A DNA stretch of 64,000 nucleotides from Parus major (lineage: Eukaryota; Chordata; Aves; Passeriformes; Paridae), in assembly GCF_001522545.3 (NCBI RefSeq), contig NC_031770.1, forward strand, positions 838,538 through 902,537, in the 5' to 3' direction. The notes beneath the pieces were generated by a model. It was given only the letters and a program-made list of their open reading frames with translations. It ran no database searches and was not told where the DNA came from. Position 1 is the stretch's first letter, and the number at the start of each line of letters is the position of its first letter. A program made the position numbers and the translations under genes. Positions 43,743 through 52,530 of the stretch are shown in pieces.

Positions 43743-44987
43743 TTAGGAGGAGTTCATGATGGGCCGGGAATACACGCCTTGGTAGTAGGAAGTCTCTCCG
43801 GCCAAAGGCGAGGCCTCCAGGGCGCTTTTGTTCGTGACGGGCGCCATGGCCAGGCCCGCGGGCACGGGCGAGGCGTAGCCCGAGTAGTGCATCACCTGCT
43901 CGTAGGCCTTCAGGTCCATTTTGTGCGGGTGGTGGTGCTGGTGGTGCGGGTGGTGGTGCTGCTGCTCCGAGGAGGACATCAGGTTGTTGATGGAGAACGG
44001 GTGGTTGAAGGCGTAGTGGTGCTCGGGCTTCAGGTGGCCCTCGTGGGCCAGCCCGGCGTGCGGCGGGGCCAGCAGGTGCTGGCCCGGCGAGGCCGAAGGC
44101 TCTCCGGGGCTCAGCCCTTTCAGGTCGGCCAGGGCGCGCTTGTGGTCCTGGCAGGGCGAGGAGCTGGCCGGGGACTCGGCGCCAGCGGAGCCCTCGGAGC
44201 CCCCCGAGGAGCTGCCCTCGCCCAGGCCTTGGTTGGGGGCTTGGCCTTTCTTGCCGCCGCCGCCGTTGCCGCCGCCGGCGCCGTCCTTGGCCGCCAGCTG
44301 CTTCTCGCACTTGAAGCGCTTCTGGCGGCGCAGGTAGCAGCCGTTCTCGAACATGTTCCCCGAGTCCGGGTGCAGCGTCCAGAAGGAGCCCTTGCCCGGC
44401 TTGTCCGGCGAGCGCGGCACCTTGAGGAAGCAGTCGTTGAAGGAGAGCGAGTGGCGGATGCTGTTCTGCCAGCGCTGCTGGTTCTGGCGGTAGAAGGGGA
44501 ACAGGTCCATGATCCACTGGTAGATCTCGCTGAGGGTCAGCATCTTGTTGGGGGACTGCTGGATGGCCATGGTGATGAGGGAGATGTAGGAGTAGGGCGG
44601 CTTGGCGTGCGTGTAGCTGCGCCGGTAGGTCTTGGGGTCGCGCGAGCGGTTCAGGTTGGACTGGCCGTAGATGGGGCTCATGGAGTTCATGTTGGAGTAG
44701 GGCGCCAGGGCGTTCATGGAGCCTGCCTGGCCGCCCATGGGGCTCATGCTGGGGCTCAGGTGGGCGCCCATGGGCGGCACGCCGGCCGAGCCCATGGCCG
44801 GCATGGCGCCTGCGCCCGGGGACATGCCCGCCAGCGAGGGGCTCATGCCCGTGTTGGCGTAGGACATGTTCATGGAGGTGGCCGCCGCCGTCATGTTGGC
44901 CGTGCTGCTCATGGCCGACATGGTCATGTAGGTGTTCATGCTGTTCATGCCCAGCCCCGCGTTCATGTTGCTCACCGAGGAGTAGCC
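43743..44987 (-). CDS. FOXA2: FOXA2 (HNF3-beta), last coding exon
   Basis: Encodes residues 30-443 of a 443-residue pioneer transcription factor for endoderm, notochord, floor plate, liver and pancreas. The acceptor reads CCCCGCAG then GGCTACTCC; the exon ends in TAA. A Met/Ser/Asn-rich N-terminal activation region is followed by a complete forkhead domain (about 158-253, from [14 protein letters not shown]) with recognition helix [15 protein letters not shown] (about 202-216), basic wing [11 protein letters not shown], a Gly/Ser linker, HPFSINNLM (358-366, Groucho/TLE-type contact), a His-rich run (372-384), [11 protein letters not shown] (387-397) and the C-terminal [15 protein letters not shown]. 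The RRSYTH motif just before the domain holds the threonine known as an AKT site in mammals. FOXA2-type C-terminus and [13 protein letters not shown] exclude FOXA1 and FOXA3. No frameshift or missing key residue. Slightly shorter than the human protein (457/463 residues), mainly in Gly/Ala runs. Confidence 0.98.
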   Translation of the reverse strand, partial: GYSSVSNMNAGLGMNSMNTYMTMSAMSSTANMTAAATSMNMSYANTGMSPSLAGMSPGAGAMPAMGSAGVPPMGAHLSPSMSPMGGQAGSMNALAPYSNMNSMSPIYGQSNLNRSRDPKTYRRSYTHAKPPYSYISLITMAIQQSPNKMLTLSEIYQWIMDLFPFYRQNQQRWQNSIRHSLSFNDCFLKVPRSPDKPGKGSFWTLHPDSGNMFENGCYLRRQKRFKCEKQLAAKDGAGGGNGGGGKKGQAPNQGLGEGSSSGGSEGSAGAESPASSSPCQDHKRALADLKGLSPGEPSASPGQHLLAPPHAGLAHEGHLKPEHHYAFNHPFSINNLMSSSEQQHHHPHHQHHHPHKMDLKAYEQVMHYSGYASPVPAGLAMAPVTNKSALEASPLAGETSYYQGVYSRPIMNSS

Positions 44988-45442
44988 CTGCGGGGACAAG
45001 CGACAGCGGGCACGGGGATGGCGCGGGGCACAGCCCAGCCCAGCCCAGCCCAGCCCCAGCCGCGGGGCTCGGCGGAGGGCACGCCAGGAAAGGGTTAAAT
45101 CCCGGCGCGGGGTGGTGGTGCTGGGTGGACGGGGGGGACGGGGGGGAGGTTGTTTTTCTTCTTCATGAAACCCGAATATATTTTGGGATCTATGTGAGAA
45201 AAAGACGCGGCGGCAGCGGGAGCGGCGGAGCCGTCCCGGGAAGCGGAGCAGCAGGAAAGGAAAGGGGAAGGGAAAGGGAAATATCCCAGCCCGGAGAAGG
45301 AAAAATGCCTGGAGGGGAGGAGGGAAAGACAGGGGAGAGTCGCCCGCGCCGCCACCCGCACCTCGGGACCCCCGCTCGCAGCGCCGAGCCGGTGCCGGAG
45401 TTAATCCCGGGGGGGTTTTGGGGGTCCCCGCTCCCTCCTTAC
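44988..45442 (-). other. FOXA2: FOXA2 intron between coding exons
   Basis: A 455-bp phase-0 intron with donor GAG then GTAAGG and acceptor TTGTCCCCGCAG. It is CpG-rich and contains a short GCCCA repeat (about 45030-45058). The position, after the EPE of YYGEPE and before GYSSVS, matches the intron of other FOXA2 genes. Confidence 0.92.
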
Positions 45443-45529
45443 CTCGGGCTCCCCGTAGTAGTTGCTCCAGTCCGTGTGCTCATGGCCTTCCATTTTCACC
45501 GCTCCCAGCATACTGGAAGTGGAGTGCAT
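45443..45529 (-). CDS. FOXA2: FOXA2, first coding exon
   Basis: Codes for residues 1-29: MHSTSS, then [20 protein letters not shown] and EPE, ending at a GTAAGG donor. Two in-frame starts are visible: ATG at 45529 gives the longer MHSTSS form (443 residues) and ATG at 45511 gives MLGAVKMEG (437 residues). Both correspond to known mammalian isoform starts. CTTCCAG lies directly before TATG of the second start and is a plausible splice acceptor, so an upstream non-coding exon could join there and make the shorter form. I chose the longer start because it is in frame, lies behind GCC, and matches the mammalian long isoform. Joined to 43743-44987 it reads straight through. Confidence 0.9.
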
Positions 45530-45885
45530 GGCAGTTTAAAATTTAACAGCCACAACAAACGACGGCGGAGAGCGACCCAAAAAAAAAAAAAAAAAAAAAA
45601 AAGCAAAGAAAATAAAAAAAAAAAGAAAAAAAAAAAAAGTCCCCAACCCTCCCTCCCCTCCGCCGGAGCCTCTGGAGGAGGAGGAAGAGGAGGGAGGGAG
45701 GAAGGGGGGGATGGAGCGGCGCTGGGGCTGGGGTGGGTTTGTTCCGCCGCCGCTCCTTGGGTGGGTTTTCGCAGCGCTCCGCGGCGAAGAGGCGCCCGGA
45801 GGCGACGGAGGAGCCGGAGGAGGAGGAGGAGGAGGAGGAGGGAGGAGGGAGGAAGAAGAGGAGGAGGAGGAAGAGGAGGACAAGT
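45530..45885 (-). other. FOXA2: FOXA2 5'UTR with poly-T tract
   Basis: Between the probable start site and the ATG are a CCTCCT-rich pyrimidine stretch (about 45790-45880 on the gene strand) and a 60-base T-rich tract (45579-45638, A on the plus strand), then 'GCTGTTAAATTTTAAACTGCC' split around the start codon. No GT donor with good context was found, so I treat the segment as unspliced for the long isoform. The T tract could also act as a polypyrimidine tract for the CTTCCAG acceptor. Confidence 0.55.
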
Positions 45886-45990
45886 GCTGCAGTGACGTGG
45901 GTGCCCCAGTGATATAGCACGGAGCGGCCGGGCGAGCCTCCAATCCCCAGGTCCTCGGCTGCCCATTTGAATAATCAGCTCACACCTAGG
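45886..45990 (-). promoter_or_regulatory. FOXA2: FOXA2 proximal promoter
   Basis: Reading towards the gene: AGGTGTGA (45987-45980, a perfect T-box half-site), an AT-rich TGATTATTCAAAT, GATTGG (inverted CCAAT, 45945-45940), TATATC (45916-45911, TATA-like) and CCACGTCA (45900-45893, CRE/E-box-like). The CCAAT-to-TATA spacing of about 25-30 bp is reasonable and would place a start near 45885. CpG density is high around it. Eomes/Brachyury control of Foxa2 is known in mouse; use of this T-box word is inferred. Confidence 0.6.
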
Positions 45991-46074
45991 CGGGAGCGGC
46001 TCCTCCGCGGCCCCGCGCACCTCGGCGCGCCTCCGCCACCGCCCCGCGCCCGGGGACAGCCTCCTGCTCCCGGG

Positions 46075-46195
46075 GGACACCGTTCCCACCTCTCCCTGCT
46101 CCCGGGGGACACCGTTCCCACCTCACCCTGCTCCCGGGGGACACTATTCCCATCCCGTCCTGCTCCCGGGGACACCGTTCCCATCCCGCTCCCCG
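46075..46195 (+). repeat. 30-bp minisatellite upstream of FOXA2
   Basis: Four units of about 30 bp, with 'CTGCTCCCGGGGGACACCGT' core and 'TCCCACCTC' or 'TCCCATCCC' spacer, in tandem just upstream of the promoter. Confidence 0.92.
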
Positions 46196-46439
46196 TGCAG
46201 CCCCGACGGCAGCGGTTCCCCCGCAGCATTCCCGCTGGGATCAGCCCCTCTGGAGCGGCTGGGGGTCCCCCCGAGCTCCCCGCGCCCCTCCGCACCCACC
46301 TTCGCTCCCCGCGGCGAACGGGCCCGGGGCTCTGCCTGGCCGGCAGCTCGGGACGCGGCTCTTCCCGGCAGGAAAACCGGGACTGAACGGAGCAGGGAGA
46401 GCAGGGAAAGGGGCGGGCAGCGCCGGCGGGGCCGCGGGG
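46196..46439. other. CpG-rich promoter flank
   Basis: Unique CpG-rich sequence belonging to the FOXA2 CpG island; no exon recognised. Confidence 0.5.
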
Positions 46440-46795
46440 GCCGGCCCTGTGCGGCTCCCGGTGAGACCCCGGTGCGGCTCCCGGTGAGATCCCCGTGCCG
46501 ATCCTGCTGCAGATCCCGGTGCCGGTCCGGGTGCGGATCCCGGTGCGGGTCTTGGTGCAGATGCCGGTGCTGGTCCGGGTGCGGATCCCGGTGCAGATCC
46601 CAGTACGGGTCCGGGTGCGGGTCGGGATGTAGATCCCGGTGCAGATCCCGGTGAGATCCCGGTGCCGATCCTGGTGCAAATGCCGGTGAGATCCCGGTGC
46701 CGATCCCGGTGCCGATCCCGGTGCGGATGCCGGCGCTGGTCCGGGTGCGGGTCGGGATGCAGATCCCGGCGCAGGTCCCGGTGCGCTCCGTCGGG
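46440..46795 (+). repeat. GC-rich minisatellite, GATCCCGGTGC unit
   Basis: About 25 short units of 11-13 bp ('GATCCCGGTGCG', 'GGTCCGGGTGCG', 'GATCCCGGTGCA') form an irregular array within 1 kb of the FOXA2 promoter. Plus-strand frames read Arg-Cys-Arg-Ser and minus-strand Pro-Ala-Pro-Gly; both are artefacts. Confidence 0.94.
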
Positions 46796-47154
46796 GCAGC
46801 GCCGCTGCCGGAGCTCCTGGGAGCGGGGAAAAGCAGGAAAGGAGGAAAAGAGGGAAAGAGGAAGGAAGGACAGACGAGTGACCAAAATCACCCCCCCGCG
46901 GGTCTAAATCCCCCCCCCACCGCGGTCCCGCCGGCGGGGGAGGACCGAGGGCGACAGGGAGGGACCGGGGGGCTTCCCCCCATTCCCACCGCCCCTTCCC
47001 AGTGCCCGCCCGGCTCCTCCGGGAGCATCCCGGCCGCTCCCGGGAAGTGTTCCATGAATTTCCACCTAGAGGAATTTTTTTTTTACCGTCGTAAAAAAAA
47101 AAAAAAAACAAAACCAAAAAAACCCGACCCAAGCCAACCGCAAACCCGATTTGT
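46796..47154. other. CpG-rich flank with A-rich run
   Basis: Purine-rich then C-rich sequence with an A run at about 47090-47108. No gene recognised. Confidence 0.5.
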
Positions 47155-47213
47155 TTGTTTGATTATTTATTTATTCATCTATTTATTTAATTACTGATTT
47201 ATTTATTTATTGA
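47155..47213 (+). repeat. TTTA-type microsatellite
   Basis: Degenerate (TTTA)n, about 59 bp, in otherwise GC-rich DNA. Confidence 0.9.
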
Positions 47214-47705
47214 GCCGGCGCTCCCCAGAGGGGCTCCCCCTGCCCCACACCGCCCAGAGTTTTTAACCCCCCCAGAACCCCTTCAGGGTTCTTTCCCTGG
47301 GCTCCCAAAATCCCTCAGGATCCACGGCCAAAGGAAAACAACCCCGTCACCTCCTCCTATCGCGATACCGCCGCGACAGCCGCAGCCCGCCCCCCTCCCC
47401 GCCACCCCTTCCAGGCGTTTCCTGCCGGGATTTGGGGGGATTTGGGGGGCGGCCCGCAGGGAGACGCCCCCTCCCCAAGAGGGGGGACACCCCGAAAAGA
47501 GGGAGGGGCCGGGCGGGCCGCCCCGAGCGCGGTGGCGCGGCGCCCTCTGTCGCCTGCAGCGGCCGCGGGGGGACGGGGAGCGACACCCCGGGCACTCGGC
47601 TGGGGTCACCCCCGTGGGGTCACCCCCGTGGGGTCACCCCAGGCCCGCAGCCCCGGATCGCCCGTCCCGGCTGGCAGGAGGTGCTGGCGCACCCCAAGCG
47701 CTGAA
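47214..47705. other. Second CpG-rich island
   Basis: About 47340-47705 is dense in CpG and contains a short 15-bp repeat GGGTCACCCCCGTGG (near 47600-47640). No TATA, exon or splice pattern recognised. It may be part of the extended unmethylated domain around FOXA2. Confidence 0.5.
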
Positions 47706-48589
47706 TCCCCGCTCCCCGCGTTTCCAGGGAGCTTTCTGCTCATCCAAAGGCTCGGGGAGCTGGGATTCTGGGAGGACGGGGTGAAATTCGGGCTGCGGCT
47801 GCTGGGCAAGGTCAACGATCGGGCTGTCCGCTGCTGACTGGATCCAGGCGTTTCGGGCCAGATCCCGCTGCCTTTCCATCCCCTTTCCCTCGGCCCACCA
47901 GGTTTGCTCCCATGGATTCCGGAGAGGCCGGGACGAGCTTCTCCCTGGGCAATTCCCACCTCGGGCCCGGGCCCCGCAGATGTTGGGGCAGATGTGAGCG
48001 CGTCTGGCACCTCGGCGTGAGGGGTGAAGGGAGGTGACGCCATCCCCGGCTCCCGCCTTTCCCAATTTCCTGCTTTTCCCTCTTTACCCGGCGCCGCTTC
48101 CCCGCTTTGGCTCCGCAGGACTTGGAATTTCGTCCCCACCAAAGGTGAAGATTTTCATCCAGGTGTGGACCGGGAGCTGCCCCGATTCCTTGGATTTGTG
48201 ATCCTTGAGGACGTTCCTGCCGTCCCAGACACTTCAATCCCCTTCTCCCACAATTCCCCCAGCCGGCTCCATCCATGGAGCGCATCCCGGCGGGAATGGC
48301 GGTGCCCATCCCATCCCCGTGTGCCCACAGGGACAAGCACAGGCAGCGCATCCCGCTCCTCTCCTCAGACAAAGCCTTTGTCTCGGGAACACGAGGACAC
48401 GGAGCAATTCCAACATTTGTATTCAGCAACGCGGGCCTGGAAAAGCGGCTGGATGTGGGAATCGGCTCCGGAGGCTCTGCTCCCGCGTCCGAGCACCTCC
48501 CGCTCCCTTCTCTCCTTCCACACAGATAAAATGAACCTCTCCTAAGGAGAACAAGCAGGAAAATCCGTGTTTTTCCCACAAAAAAGAAC
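47706..48589. other. Non-coding interval, nothing recognised
   Basis: Frames of up to 259 codons (48591-47812, minus) without domains. No transposon or RNA gene recognised. Confidence 0.5.
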
Positions 48590-48965
48590 ATTTTTGGGAA
48601 TACCAGGACCGCTAAAAATGAATAATTTTCCGTGTCGCTTTATTTAAACGCTCACGGTCGGAACGAGCGCGTTCCCGGCCATCTCTGCCTGATTTCCTTC
48701 TCTTTAATATTTAACTAATATTTAATTTAAATTTAATTTTGAAATGATGCTCTTATTTGCATTGGGAGCCACGGCTGGGGGGGGGGCCGCTCCCGCTTCC
48801 CAAGGGATGGCCGGAGTCCGGACTGGCTTTTCCCGCCTCCATCCCTCGCTGCAACGCCGGTGCCCTCCCTCCGAGCCGGATAATTATTCCCCCTTCTGCT
48901 GATAATTATCATCATTAATTCAGGGTAATGAACTCTCCCAATTGTGCCGCTCCTCCAAAAGAAAA
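48590..48965. promoter_or_regulatory. Candidate 5' enhancer, AT-rich with octamer
   Basis: A non-repetitive AT-rich block about 3 kb upstream of the promoter. Seen: 'GAATAATTTTCC', 'CTTTATTTAAACGC', 'CTTTAATATTTAACTAATA', a perfect octamer ATTTGCAT (48755-48762) and 'GATAATTATCATCATTAATTC' split near 48900-48922, with several homeodomain cores. Likely constrained; tissue role unknown. Confidence 0.4.
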
Positions 48966-49300
48966 GCGGGATTGGGTTTTTCCCCTTGAACTCAGGAAAT
49001 TGGGAGACGGTGGCTCCTGAAGAGCCGTCCTCCAGGAGGATTGTCGGAGACAAAAGGGATTTATTGAGGCCTTTCCCTGATAAGGCATGGAAATCATGGA
49101 TGAATCAGTGCCTGGAAGCACTTCAGGAAGAGGTGGGAGATGGGATTGAGGCGGGAAGAGGGAATGATGAAGGAGGGAAGCTCCCATTGCTGCCTCTCAC
49201 CGGGTTTATCCCAAATTTTTCCTGGAGGATCCATCTTTGGAAGGTCGAGAGCTCTGCTGGGTTGGGAGCATTCCCAGGAGTTTCCATTCCAACAACGGGA
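48966..49300. other. Non-coding interval, nothing recognised
   Basis: Unique GC-moderate sequence. Some phrases recall CR1, but the order does not match, so no call is made. Confidence 0.45.
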
Positions 49301-49401
49301 AGATGAGGATGAGGATGAGGAAGAGGATGAGGATGAGGATGAGGATGAGGATGAGGACAAGGATGAGGACGAGGATGAGGATGAGGATGAGGATGAGGAT
49401 G
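49301..49401 (+). repeat. Hexanucleotide satellite (GATGAG)n
   Basis: About 16 units of GATGAG with rare GACAAG/GACGAG variants. Frames give Asp-Glu or Met-Arg strings, artefactual. Confidence 0.97.
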
Positions 49402-49639
49402 GTTTTCATTCCTGAAGTTGGGGATTAAGCTCAACATTCCCACCAAAGCTCTCCAGGAAGAGCCGGCAGCACATCCCAAGGTCACATCCAGCACCAATCC
49501 GGGAACCCGCACCAGGTCCTGAGGTCCCACAACTTCCATATGTTGGGAAAAGCTCCTGGAAGGATCCGGATGGGGGCCACCAAAATTCCCTCTTTTTCCC
49601 CACCCAGAGAGCCTCAGCTCCGGAACAGGTGCCGGAATT

Positions 49640-49765
49640 CCGCAGGGAATTCCCACAATTACACCGGCCAATATTGACTCAACTGTTTGAGGAACTCTCC
49701 AACCGAGTCCCTCCTAATTAGATTCCACGTTAAATGGGGCTGCTTAATTCCGGGAAAGATTTTCC
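49640..49765. promoter_or_regulatory. Small candidate element with AP-1 and homeodomain words
   Basis: Seen: TGACTCA (49675-49681, AP-1) preceded by CCAATAT, and the palindrome CTAATTAG (49714-49721). Non-repetitive, about 3.8 kb upstream of the promoter. Weak evidence. Confidence 0.25.
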
Positions 49766-51059
49766 AAGGCCTTAGGAAGGCTAACAAAGGAAAAGCCGGG
49801 AGCATGCAAAAATTCCCCCTCTTTAATATCCCAAGGATATCCGTCCTTCCAGCTCTGGAATGGGACCCTTCAACCCCGGGATCTCAGGGGCAGGCTGGTT
49901 GGCTCCATCCACAGGGATTCCTGAGGATCCAGACAGTCGGGATACATCCCTAATTCTGGCCCTGGCACTCCCTGTTTCCACGCTCCTCCTTGCTCTGTAA
50001 TTATCCGATGAAGGGAAGGAGCCTCTGGAATCAAATAAAACCCTGGAAAAGCCCGATGGGAATCGAGCCCCACGGCCGGGAATGGGGCGCGGGTGGCAGT
50101 TATCCCCATGGGAATATTCCCGGGAATATTCCGAACGCTCCCTGGGGACAAGGCCGGCCTGAGGCCGGGGATCCTGGCGTGGTGGGATGGGATCACAGCG
50201 GGAACGGGCAGAACCCCCTTGGAAGAGGCCTCTGGAAAAGCTCCGGAGCAAAATCAACAGAGGGCATCTGCCAGCTGTTTGCCGTGGGCCACGTGACGCC
50301 CATTCCCGGCTTTCCAGCAGCACGTTTTGCTGGATAAACAAGATGCGCAGGCATCCGGAATGACGGCCGGAGGAGCCGGCCGGCCGCGGAAAACCGGGAG
50401 CGAACGGATCCGTGCCCAGCTCCCACGGCACGGCCAGAAGGATGAGCCCAGGGAGATGCCCAGACGGAGAAAGGAGGGGAAGAAAGTCTTCCCCCCATCC
50501 CGGGAAAATCCGGCCGTGGATGTTTTCTCCCAGCAGGCGGGGGAGTTTTCACCCGGCTGAAATATCCAGGTTTTGGGTTCATCCCGGGAAATATTTTTGA
50601 TGTTTAATGATCAGTTGCTGAAAACCGAAATGTCCTTGGGCTCCCAAGAAGAAAACAAACAGGAAGAAAATGGAACCTGGAGCCTCCTCCCAAAACCCTG
50701 GGATTTAACAGCTCCCTGTTATTTCCCAACAAAACCCCGGCGCTGCTGGAGCGCTTCCAGCCTGGCTGAGGTGCTCCGGCTCCCACCGGGAATCGGCCGC
50801 CCAGGGAGGGGGATGGGTGACCCCGGGGAGGGCCCAGCACATTATCCAAGGAGCAGAATTAAGGGACCCGATTCCCAAATTCCCCATATTCCAAAATCCC
50901 CAAATCTCCTCCGTACGGGTGGAGACGGGCCCGGTCCCACCGGCCCCAGCCTTTTGGGATTGCCGGGATTTGGTGCCGGAGCAGGGAGACAGGAGCTTTC
51001 TCAGCACTCCGGGAGGCTGCTTTTCCAAGGAGATCCATCGGAGACAGCCTCTCCGAGGA
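49766..51059. other. Non-coding interval with an E-box
   Basis: No exon recognised. A perfect CACGTGAC (near 50290) in 'GGGCCACGTGACGCCC' is the only notable regulatory word. The rest is unique GC-moderate sequence. Confidence 0.45.
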
Positions 51060-51240
51060 TTCTGACGGACATTTATAGCCCTGTGAGTCATTCCCGGCCT
51101 TGTTTAAACCAGTTAGACCTGGCCAAGACCTTGAAAATAGCTCCATTTATCCCGAGCAGCTCCATTCCCGCGCTCCGGGTATAAATAGCCGACGGAGCCT
51201 CTCCGAGCTCGGCACCGCTCATTCCGTGTCACCCCCCATG
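51060..51240 (+). promoter_or_regulatory. Possible orphan TATA promoter, plus strand
   Basis: TATAAATAG (51180-51188) is a textbook TATA box in a GC-rich context, preceded by less repetitive sequence ('CTTGTTTAAACCAGTTAG'). It points away from FOXA2, about 5.3 kb upstream. No coding exon follows, so if real it would drive a non-coding RNA. Chance occurrence is quite possible. Confidence 0.2.
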
Positions 51241-51984
51241 TCCCCTCCTGGCAAGCCTGCTGCCAAGGGCACCCCGTTTTCCCGGGAATGAGGTGTCCCC
51301 GGCAAAAGAGCCGGAGCGGAGACCTCCGCTTCCAAGAAAACCACGGGAGCTTGGGATCGGGCCCCGTCTGGGAGGCTGCGGTTCCGTGACCACTAATAGC
51401 AGGCCAGGATCACCCCATAAATCTGCTCGGGGTCGGCACAATCCCGGTGCTGTCCCTCGGGACGAGGGAGCGGCGGCGCCGCGGTGGCAGCTGGATCACG
51501 GTGGGAATTTCGGAGCCGCCCCATCCCAGTGCCGCCCCGCAGGTCGCTGCCACCTGCGAGGATATTTTTGTTCCGTTTCTGCTCTTTTCCAGGGGGGAAA
51601 AAATTCCATTTCAGCTCGGGCTTTAAAATCCGGGGAAGCTTTGACTGCGGGATCGGCTTCTTTTTGCCAGACAAGGGGAAATCCTTTGTTTCCGCTGGAA
51701 AAAATAAAGATTTTCTGATGGAAAAACGGCCTCGAGTTGAGGAGGAGCTTTTGGCACCTGCTCCAGCCCTGGAAAAGCTGGAAAACGGGGAATTTCAGGC
51801 TGCCTGTCCTGAGTGGGATGAGGGCACAGCTCATCCCAGCCAGGCTGGCTCCCACGGCCAGAATCCAGAATATTTCCAAGACTTTTTGCCCCTAAAAAAG
51901 AGCCAGCGATTCCCTCCTGGTAAAATCAGAATTCCTGTGCCCCTGGGGCCTCGTCCCCTGGGCTGGTGGCCCAAGGAAGGCAGG
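51241..51984. other. Non-coding interval, nothing recognised
   Basis: GC-moderate unique sequence; no domain-bearing frame. Confidence 0.5.
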
Positions 51985-52530
51985 TGAATCCAGAGCCTTT
52001 GGATCCTAAATCCTGCGGGCTTGGGCTGCTGCATCCAGGGATTTTGGCCCTTGAAATCCGGTGGGTTTGGTTACTAAATCCAGTGCCTTTGGACTGGTAA
52101 ATCCAGTGATTTTGGACTGCTAAATCCAGTGGTTTCGGCAACTAAATCCCATGCCTTTGGCCTCTTAAATCCAATGTTTTAGGGGCTAATGAATCCAATG
52201 GTTTTGGAGTGCCAAATCCAGTGTCTTTGGCCTCCTAAATCCAATGGTTTTGGGCTCCTAAATCCAATTATTTGGGCAATGAAATCCAATGGTTTTTGAC
52301 CTCCAAAATCCAATTGTTTGGGGCTCCTAAATCCAATGGTTCTGGCCTCCTAAATCCAATGGTTCTGGGCTGTTTAATCCAATGGTTCTGGCCTGTTTAA
52401 TCCAGAGCTTTTGGCCTCCTAAATCCAACATTTTTGGGGCTACTGGATCCAAGGATTTTTGGCTTCCCAAATCCAATGTTTTTAGGGCCACTGAGCCCAG
52501 CACCCTCAGGCTGTTAAATCCAGCGCATTT
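51985..52530 (+). repeat. Minisatellite, CCTAAATCCAATGGTTTTGG unit
   Basis: About 20 degenerate units of 23-28 bp. The core TAAATCCAATG is constant while the linker varies (GGCCTCC, GGGCTCC, GGACTG). It is one of the most degenerate and probably oldest arrays in the window. Confidence 0.94.

Noticed and set aside
43068..45098. A 676-codon plus-strand frame antisense to FOXA2
   Set aside because: It crosses the N run and is an open shadow of the GC-rich FOXA2 exon; it has no domain and the minus strand encodes a complete forkhead protein.
48966..49300. Possible CR1 fragment
   Set aside because: Individual phrases such as GGAAGAGGTGGGAG occur, but the ordered blocks of the CR1 tail are missing.
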